In this document: piece after piece, positions 54,984 through 60,264 of the stretch | How the letters are laid out: each line of letters starts with the position of its first letter | How positions within the stretch are numbered: position 1 is the first letter of the stretch | From: DASTPP01 sp035762175 | GTDB taxonomy: Bacteria; Myxococcota_A; Polyangia; Polyangiales; Polyangiaceae | NCBI GenBank assembly: GCA_035762175.1 | Contig: DASTPP010000035.1 | Location: 1 to 60,264 of the forward strand | Length of the DNA: 60,264 bases | Reading direction: 5' to 3' | Notes under the pieces: model-generated | What the model saw: the letters and a program-made list of their open reading frames with translations, nothing else | Told to the model about the DNA's origin: nothing | The model's database searches: none | Position numbers and translations under genes: made by a program

Positions 54984-56189
54984 TCAGGGGCTCGCCCGCG
55001 CCGCTCCGACCTGCCCCGGCGATCCGGGTGCCGTCCGCCGGCGCCGGCGCAACGCCTCGCGCGCCTCGCGGGCCCGGCCGATCGCCACGTCGGCGGCCGC
55101 CCGCAAGGCCTCGGCCCACGAGGGGCGGGCGGCCCGTAGCGTCAAGAGGGGCCGGCGCGCGAGCGCGAGCTCGAGCTTGTAGCGCGACGCGCCGGCCAGA
55201 AAGTCGTACTCGCGCCGGCCGGCCGCGATCGCGTCGCGGATGGCACAGGCGTGCATCACGATGCCCAGCCGCACCCCGGGCGGTACGCCCTCGACGCGGC
55301 GGCCGCTTTGGTAGAAATACACTTTGTCGCCCCAGACGACGTTGTAGAACGCGGCCACCGGCTCGCCCCGGGCCCGCAGGCACCCGAGGTCGAGCGCGCC
55401 CGCCGCCAAGAGCTCGGGCATCACCGACCCGTGAAACGCCCGGAACGGCGCCGAGTCGAAGACGCCTCGCCTGCCCTCGGTCGCCCAGCGCTCGCGGTGC
55501 AGGTCGATGAGCACGCGCGAGCCGCGGCGCAGTTCTTCCGGGCCCGTGACGCGCTCGAGGCGCGGGGGCTCGCCCGCCCAGGCCTCGAACTGGCGCAGCG
55601 ACCGGCGGACGAGGGAGCGGTGCGAGGTCGGAAGCGCCCGCAGGTAGGCTTCCCAGCTCGAAGGCAACGGCACGTAGGGCGCCCAGCTGCACGTCTCGAT
55701 CGACACGCTCACCCGCGCGCGTTCGAGCGCCTCGCCGAGCAGCGCCGGCAGCGGGTCGTCGCCGCTCTGCACCCCGAGCACCAGCTCGTCCCAGGGCCCG
55801 GTCTCGCCGCGGACGAGCGCCTCGGCCAGGCGCCCCGCCACCTCGCGCTCGCGCCCCCGCTCGGCCAGCACGCCGACGTAGTCGGAGCACGTCTCGTCGG
55901 CCTCGCGCTCGCCGGTGGCGACGAGTTCGAGCCGTTGAAAGCGCACCCCCGGCGCGTACGTGTGGGCCCGCGCCAAGAGCGGCGCCAGCCCGACCAGCCG
56001 GCCCGCCCGGGTGAACGCGAGCGCGCGCAGCTCGCGCCCGTCGTGGTGGCCGAACACGCGCCACCAGGCGAGCGCCCAGGCGGGCCCGCGCGTCGGCTCG
56101 TTCGCCGCGCTGCGGGCCAAGAGAGCGCGCCAGGGCGCCCGCAGGCGCTCGAGCTCGGTCACGTCGCGGACCAGGCTACAGGTCAGCAT
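54984..56189 (-). CDS. GNAT-type acyltransferase of the CelD/BcsL family
   Basis: 401 aa. N-terminal half: ELERLRAPWRALLARSAANE and PAWALAWWRVFGHHDGRELR, the opening pattern of the CelD/BcsL proteins. C-terminal GNAT half: VLIDLHRERWATEGRRGVFD, LGCLRARGEPVAAFYNVVWG, VYFYQSGRRVEGVPPGVRLG and EYDFLAGASRYKLELA. It is complete with normal length. Members occur in exopolysaccharide and exosortase loci, where they are thought to modify sugars or carrier-bound residues. Its ATG overlaps the stop of the polysaccharide deacetylase by seven bases, so they are coupled. Confidence 0.9.
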   Translation of the reverse strand: MLTCSLVRDVTELERLRAPWRALLARSAANEPTRGPAWALAWWRVFGHHDGRELRALAFTRAGRLVGLAPLLARAHTYAPGVRFQRLELVATGEREADETCSDYVGVLAERGREREVAGRLAEALVRGETGPWDELVLGVQSGDDPLPALLGEALERARVSVSIETCSWAPYVPLPSSWEAYLRALPTSHRSLVRRSLRQFEAWAGEPPRLERVTGPEELRRGSRVLIDLHRERWATEGRRGVFDSAPFRAFHGSVMPELLAAGALDLGCLRARGEPVAAFYNVVWGDKVYFYQSGRRVEGVPPGVRLGIVMHACAIRDAIAAGRREYDFLAGASRYKLELALARRPLLTLRAARPSWAEALRAAADVAIGRAREAREALRRRRRTAPGSPGQVGAARASP

Positions 56190-57294
56190 TGGCCCCCCGG
56201 GCCGGGCCGGGGGCGGGGCGACGGTGGGGGCGGGGTACGACGCTGCGCCGGCCAGGGCAGTGCAATCGAGGCGCGAAAGTAGGACGGCGCCCGCCCCGCC
56301 TCGACCGCGATGCGGCGCACGTCGAAGGGGTTGGCGCCCTTGCCCAGCAAGCTCATGCCCGAGGCGTTGGTGAAGCCGAGTTGGTACCCGCGCGCGCGCT
56401 CGCCTCCGCGAGTGCTGAGCCGGGCGCCGGCCCCCGACCGACCGGATAGGCGAGGGCGCAGGGCGGCTCGTCGAGCGCGGTCTCGAGCTCGGTGCGCGAG
56501 CCCACGAGCTCGACGGCGAGCTCGCGCTCGGCCAGGGTGTGCAGAACCCGGTGCCAGCGGGTGTGCGACTGCACGTCCATGCCCGCGAGGCGCAGGGCGC
56601 GCACCTGGTCCCACGTCATGACGAGCTCGTCGGCGACGCGCCGCTCGAGGCGCCCGTCCCAGGGCACGCCTGCCGCGCACGCCACCCCCTCGACGAAGCG
56701 CTCGACGTCGAGCCGGCTGTGCTCTTTAACGATCGAGAGCAGCGCGCGAACGACGCCCGCCCGGTCGCCCTCGAGCTCGTAGTCGACCGGGCCCGGGTAG
56801 TCGAGCACGAGTCGGCGGCGCGTCGAGCGCTGAACGAAGTAACTGATCTTGTCCCACCAGAACACGCGGCGCTCGGTCACGTGCCCCGTCGAGACGAAGA
56901 ACACCGCCTTCGCCCCGTGCCGCGCGAGGACGGGCAGGGCGACGTCGTGGCACGTGCGGTAGCCGTCGTCGAAGGTGATCATGGCCGGGTTCGGCGGCAG
57001 CGGCCGCCCCTCGTAGAAGTACGACCAGAGCTGGTCGACACCGACGAGCGCGAAGGAGCGCAGGAGCCACGCGACGTGCCGCTCGAACTCGCCCGCCGTG
57101 GCGTCGACCACGCCGCCGTCGAACGTGTCGCCCCGCGCCGGCAGCGCCAGGCGATGATACGTGAGCACTGGCAGGAGCGGCAGCGGCAAGAGCTTGCGTG
57201 CCAGGAGCGCGGCGCCGACCAGGCCGAGCGCGTCGAAGGTACGCGCGAGGCCGCCGCGCAGGTCACACCGGCGGGCTACGTTCCGTGTCGGCAT
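56183..57294 (-). CDS. polysaccharide deacetylase (NodB type), frameshifted near the C-terminus
   Basis: NodB fold: LLPVLTYHRLALPARGDTFD, motif 1 AMITFDDGYRTCHDVALPVL with the Asp pair, FFVSTGHVTERRVFWWDKIS, and motif 2 DVQSHTRWHRVLHTLAEREL (H-x3-H). The strand ALAYPVGR follows. The frame goes wrong near 56387 (after SARAG, in a GC-repeat/GGG stretch). The other frame gives GYQLGFTNASGMSLLGKGAN and FDVRRIAVE to TGA 56183-56185. Long inserts around the WWDK segment are usual in the exopolysaccharide-linked members. The start is uncertain: ATG 57294 lies inside the dispersed repeat copy B. No signal peptide, so action in the cytoplasm or on lipid-linked sugar is possible. Confidence 0.85.
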
Positions 57295-57462
57295 GGGTAC
57301 AATTCCGAGGTTTCGTGCAATTGTCGCGCCGCCGGACCGTTCCGCCGCGCGACCTATACCAATAGCGAACGCATCGCGCGTGCCACGCCTCGCCCCGCAC
57401 GGTCGACACTGGCCAAGGCGCCTCATTGTCGCAACATGGCCCCCGGCGATTCGGGCCCCCCG
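57268..57462. repeat. dispersed ~200-bp repeat, copy B
   Basis: Partner of 46267-46470 with the same ordered blocks (CCGGCGGGCTACG, TCGGCAT, GGTACAA, TGCAATTG, CGCGCCGCCGG, ACCAATAGCG, CACGCCTCGCCCCGCA, CTCATTGTCGCAA). It spans the upstream region of the deacetylase gene and supplies the only ATG in its frame there. Confidence 0.75.
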
Positions 57463-57779
57463 GCCTCTGCCCAGGCCGGCAGCGGCTCGTCTCGGCCCCG
57501 CTCGCCCTTGGCGTGCCGCTCGCGCGTCTCGCCCGCCTCGGCCAATCGCCGCGCCCCGGCCACGATGGCCAGCGGGACCCAGAATAGCAACAACAGCAGA
57601 CCCAAGCCGGGTTCGTTGCCGCGCCCGTGGCCGTGTGGGAGCAGCCAACCCAACCCGAAGTCGCTGCCCCGCGCGGCCCCGCGGGAAGGACAAAGAGTGA
57701 GGGCGAGGAACGGCAGCGAGAAGGCGAGGCGCCGCTCGCGCCAGAGCAGGTGGCCGAGGGCCCCGAGTTCGTAGGCCAT
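57423..57779 (-). CDS. possible small membrane protein
   Basis: 118 aa from ATG 57779: MAYELGALGHLLWRERRLAF, then a first hydrophobic stretch FSLPFLALTLCP, a Gly-rich loop, a strong helix (LGLLLLLFWVPLAIVAGA), and a charged tail. The two-helix layout is plausible, but no Shine-Dalgarno precedes the ATG and the frame is open well upstream, so the start and reality of the gene are uncertain. Its 3' end overlaps repeat copy B by about 40 bases. Confidence 0.4.
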   Translation of the reverse strand: MAYELGALGHLLWRERRLAFSLPFLALTLCPSRGAARGSDFGLGWLLPHGHGRGNEPGLGLLLLLFWVPLAIVAGARRLAEAGETRERHAKGERGRDEPLPAWAEAGGPESPGAMLRQ

Positions 57780-58334
57780 GAACTGCTGTTGCGTGAGCCC
57801 GGGCCGTTCGGCCGGCTTCGTGAGCCCCCATGCTGTGGGGGCGAAGGCAAGGCTCGCCCGTTCGGTGGCGATTGCGGGGCATCTTGGGGTCACTACGGCC
57901 TCGGGGCCGCCCGACTTCCCGCGACCTGGCCGGCGCCTGTCCCTCCGCGCGATGCGGACAAAGAAAAGCAGCGCCCGGGACGAGGGGGGCCATCCGCGGG
58001 CGCTGCGAGTGCGACAAAGCTGCAAAGCACACCGCGAGGCAAGAACGAAGGCGCGTTCCTGCCCGCGAACGACGGGCTTACGGGTACGATCGGCGGCGCG
58101 CCGAGAAGGCCCCATCGTTGCTGAAGAGCGCGCGCCCGAACAGGGCGCGCACCCGCCCCCGGCCGCTCGGCGTCGGGCATTCTTGTCGCGAGCACCCCCA
58201 CCGCCTTGGGAACGACGGCGAGTTCGAGGGCACGAGTGCCCTTGAGGGTCATCGACGAACGTGCGAACGCGAGGACCACACCTTCCCCGCGGGGGTCGGC
58301 GACGAAGACGATCGACCTCCCCGCTCGGCTCTTC
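57780..58334. other. gap with possible 3' remnant of the next gene
   Basis: No firm gene. A minus-strand frame around 58190-58320 reads RSIVFVADPRGEGVVLAFAR and could be the damaged C-terminal part of the gene at 58.3-58.8 kb, which seems truncated. I could not join them with confidence. Confidence 0.35.
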
Positions 58335-58814
58335 TTAGTCGTCTGCCCGCCCCGGGTGCGGGGCAGGCTCGCCCGCAGGCGTGAGCGAGCGCAGCCCCCA
58401 TCCCGAGGGCGTACCGTGGACGGTGGCGGGGGCCGTCGCGGGGGCGCACACGCGGGCACGTGCGTGGCGGAAGAGAGCGCGCTCGTCGAGGAAGGCCCAG
58501 GCGGCGACGTCGGCCGCGCGACCGGGCGCGACGGGGACCGCCCGACCCCGTTCGGCCGCGAGCGCGCGCAGTTCGGCCTCGCCCTCCGGGGTCGCAAGAG
58601 GGCCGATCGCCCAGAACGCGTGCTGCAACGCCACCGGAAGCGTCCGATCGCCCTCGTTGAGCGCGCCCCCAAGCCGGGCTCGCCAGGTCGGCGAGTCGTC
58701 GCTGGGCGCAAGGCCGTGGACTTCGAGGAAGGCCCGATGGGGGGCGAACAGGCGCGCGAGTAGACTGGCGTCGAGGCCGGCGAGCAGGGCCGGCGGCACG
58801 AGCGGCCTCGCCAT
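58335..58814 (-). CDS. conserved hypothetical protein, probably truncated
   Basis: 159 aa. The N-terminal 110 residues look like a real helical domain: PPALLAGLDASLLARLFAPH, GDRTLPVALQHAFWAIGPLA, then DVAAWAFLDERALFRHARAR. I recall similar N-termini in longer bacterial proteins of unknown function (several hundred residues). The last ~25 residues (GWGLRSLTPAGEPAPHP) look out of frame, so the gene is likely frameshifted or cut at about residue 130. No catalytic motif seen. Confidence 0.5.
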   Translation of the reverse strand: MARPLVPPALLAGLDASLLARLFAPHRAFLEVHGLAPSDDSPTWRARLGGALNEGDRTLPVALQHAFWAIGPLATPEGEAELRALAAERGRAVPVAPGRAADVAAWAFLDERALFRHARARVCAPATAPATVHGTPSGWGLRSLTPAGEPAPHPGRADD

Positions 58815-59574
58815 CGCTCACCTCCCTCTCGCGTCGTGTGAGGTCTGCGCGGTCGTGTCCCGTTGAAATTCGCGGCCGTGCAGGCCGATGGCTTCGTCGT
58901 TACGTTCGTTCCTTGACGAAGTCATGGGTACGTCCTCGTTCGTGCCGCCCGGCAGCGCCTTGGGGTCCGAATGCGCTGGGCGTTCCCCTGGGGCGATGCG
59001 TAGGCCCGCCGGCGTCGCCGGCCCCCCCTGTGGCAAGATTTCTTAGTTCACGCTCGCAGGAAGGGGGCACCTTTTTTACAGGAAGAGATCCTCAGCTTTG
59101 CCTCTCGGACGGGCGTCTCAAGCAACAACCTCGTGACAGACGGCCCGACGCGTCCCAATTTGGAACAGTGGGCTGCGCCGTCGACACCACATGGCGGACC
59201 CTCGCCTTCGCGAGGAGACGCTGGTGGATGCCGCCATGACCCGGCCGGGATAAAGGGCCAGCCGGATGCGCGGAGGGCTGTAAGCCTTGGCCGTAGGGGC
59301 CTCGCACCGAGCCAGGAGCAACGCCTCGAACGGGCCTTCGTTCCGCGAGGAACCGCCCCGCCCGAGCGCGTGCGCTCGCGCCGGCCTGGGCCCGCGGGTG
59401 CGGGCATGCCCTCGGGGGTACTCCACGCCCCGGCAAAGCCCCCTTCGAGGCTCGCCTCTCGCCCTCGGTCGGGCGGCAGCGCGGTCGCGTGGATGGCACG
59501 CCTCTCCGGCCACGCCGCGACAGCGGACAGGAACCCCTGAGGCCGTGCGCGCCGTGGTGGGGTTCGGGCTGCTT
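58815..59574. other. 760-bp gene-poor stretch
   Basis: No gene recognised on either strand. It is somewhat AT-richer at 59030-59160. Long frames give Arg/Pro-rich translations without motif. Confidence 0.45.
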
Positions 59575-59817
59575 TCAGCCTCGGGTCGCGAGACCTGCGC
59601 GGAGCATCGCGTCGACAAGCGAGGCCGCGCGCTCGTCATCCGTCTCGCCTGTCACCGCGAGTTCGACGCCCTCGAAGCGCCGGGCGTTGTCGACGACCCA
59701 CGCGATGTAGGCGGGCACGGTGAAGTCGCCGACGCCGAAGGCCACGTCCTGCATGGCCTTGACGATTTGCAAGGGCGTGCCCTGGAACAGCCGCCCGTCT
59801 CGCATTACCAGCTTCAT
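59575..59817 (-). CDS. small conserved protein coupled to the cyclotransferase gene
   Basis: 80 aa: MKLVMRDGRLFQGTPLQIVK, then AMQDVAFGVGDFTVPAYIAW, and a C-terminal helix ending ERAASLVDAMLRAGLATRG. It is compact, without signal peptide or metal site. I have the impression of similar short proteins in other myxobacteria, but no function is known. Its ATG overlaps the stop of the gene at 59.8-60.2 kb (ATGA), showing coupled translation. Confidence 0.7.
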   Translation of the reverse strand: MKLVMRDGRLFQGTPLQIVKAMQDVAFGVGDFTVPAYIAWVVDNARRFEGVELAVTGETDDERAASLVDAMLRAGLATRG

Positions 59818-60218
59818 CGACGTCTCCCCTCGGTGCGCGCTCGCCAGCCCCCCGAAGGGATCAGGGGGCGGCCGGCCACCTGCGCGCGCGTTAGCAAGTA
59901 GCCTTCGGCCCGGCCGCCGCCCTCGAGCGCGACGGGCCCGCGGCGGTAGAAGTGCGGGTGGCCCTCGAAGGCGTCGAGCGCGGCGAGCAGCCCCGCGTCG
60001 ACCTCGTAGAGCTCGCCCTCGACCACGCCGGCGCCCGCGGTCATGCCTGGGTAATTTCCCAGGTGGTAGAGCGCGTAGCGCGGCAAGGTGCGCGCCGGGC
60101 CGAGAAAGCGCGCCCCCTTCATGCGCCCGTGGTTGCGCTCGCCGCGGAGGAGCGAACCATAGACGAGGAGTGCGCCAGGCAGGGGCGCATGTAGGAGAGA
60201 AGACGATGAACTCCTCAT
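59814..60218 (-). CDS. gamma-glutamylcyclotransferase family protein
   Basis: 134 aa. The signature loop LLVYGSLLRGERNHGRM is the YGSL substrate-binding motif. ALYHLGNYPGM and VEGELYEVD follow, with the putative catalytic Glu in LAALDAFEGHPHFYRR. The length is typical of the AIG2-like/GGCT group, which forms 5-oxoproline from gamma-glutamyl amines. ATG 60218 is supported by GAGG six bases ahead. The stop overlaps the next gene by four bases. Confidence 0.9.
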   Translation of the reverse strand: MRSSSSSLLHAPLPGALLVYGSLLRGERNHGRMKGARFLGPARTLPRYALYHLGNYPGMTAGAGVVEGELYEVDAGLLAALDAFEGHPHFYRRGPVALEGGGRAEGYLLTRAQVAGRPLIPSGGWRARTEGRRR

Positions 60219-60264
60219 GATGACCTCGCAAGCTGATGGAGATCCCGGGCGGTGCGAAGACCGC

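Overview
The window looks like a chromosomal segment of a myxobacterium, most likely of the Polyangiales (Sorangium/Polyangium side). The DNA is very GC-rich with strong third-position GC bias. The gene content is also typical of that group: Hanks-type Ser/Thr kinase, histidine kinases with charged coiled-coil N-termini, large secreted lipoproteins, an SpvB/RHS giant protein, several DUF2383 paralogues, and long gene-poor gaps with gene remnants. This placement is inferred from style and content. No rRNA, tRNA or CRISPR array was recognised.

Left part (0.4-10.6 kb, mostly minus strand): a defence-like accessory island. It holds a fused MNT nucleotidyltransferase-HEPN protein with a charged tail cut by an in-frame amber codon, a ~130-bp imperfect palindrome, a giant STAND NTPase-helical repeat-SEFIR gene broken at an A7 run, a CHAT protease remnant 26 bp upstream of it, a doubly damaged HAD remnant and an EthD-domain gene. 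About 1.5 kb without genes follows, carrying four copies of a 16-bp repeat.

Secretion/toxin block (10.6-26.8 kb, all minus strand): a 1571-aa lipoprotein, then a 2566-aa SpvB/FG-GAP/RHS protein with a C-terminal toxin-like module, a small putative immunity gene 23 bp behind it, and a lipoprotein M1 metallopeptidase. The first three look like an exported Tc/RHS-type polymorphic toxin with its partner and its immunity gene.

Mobile and signalling part (27.5-40.5 kb): a large serine recombinase with a small overlapping companion ORF and a good terminator; a small conserved protein, a CheY-like regulator and a histidine kinase; a translationally coupled M50 CBS protease and phospholipase D/cardiolipin synthase pair; a Ser/Thr kinase; a TerC protein; and a second histidine kinase.

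Transport and stress part (40.6-52.8 kb): a SulP transporter fused to a beta-carbonic anhydrase, an alpha/beta hydrolase, three DUF2383 paralogues, a universal stress protein, an HdeD protein, an SPFH/band-7 protein, a damaged SCO1-like gene, a small lipoprotein, and remnants of a response regulator, a phospholipase D and a histidine kinase. The remnants resemble intact genes elsewhere in the window, so this part has been rearranged by duplication and decay.

Right part (53.0-60.2 kb): an ATP-grasp enzyme coupled to a metallophosphoesterase, a polysaccharide deacetylase coupled to a CelD/BcsL-type GNAT enzyme, and a gamma-glutamylcyclotransferase coupled to a small conserved protein. Several otherwise conserved genes (STAND-SEFIR, histidine kinase, TerC, SCO1, ATP-grasp, metallophosphoesterase, deacetylase) each carry one or two frameshifts, several of them at homopolymers or dinucleotide runs. 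Some may be consensus errors; the HAD, CHAT, phospholipase D, receiver and histidine-kinase remnants look like real decay.
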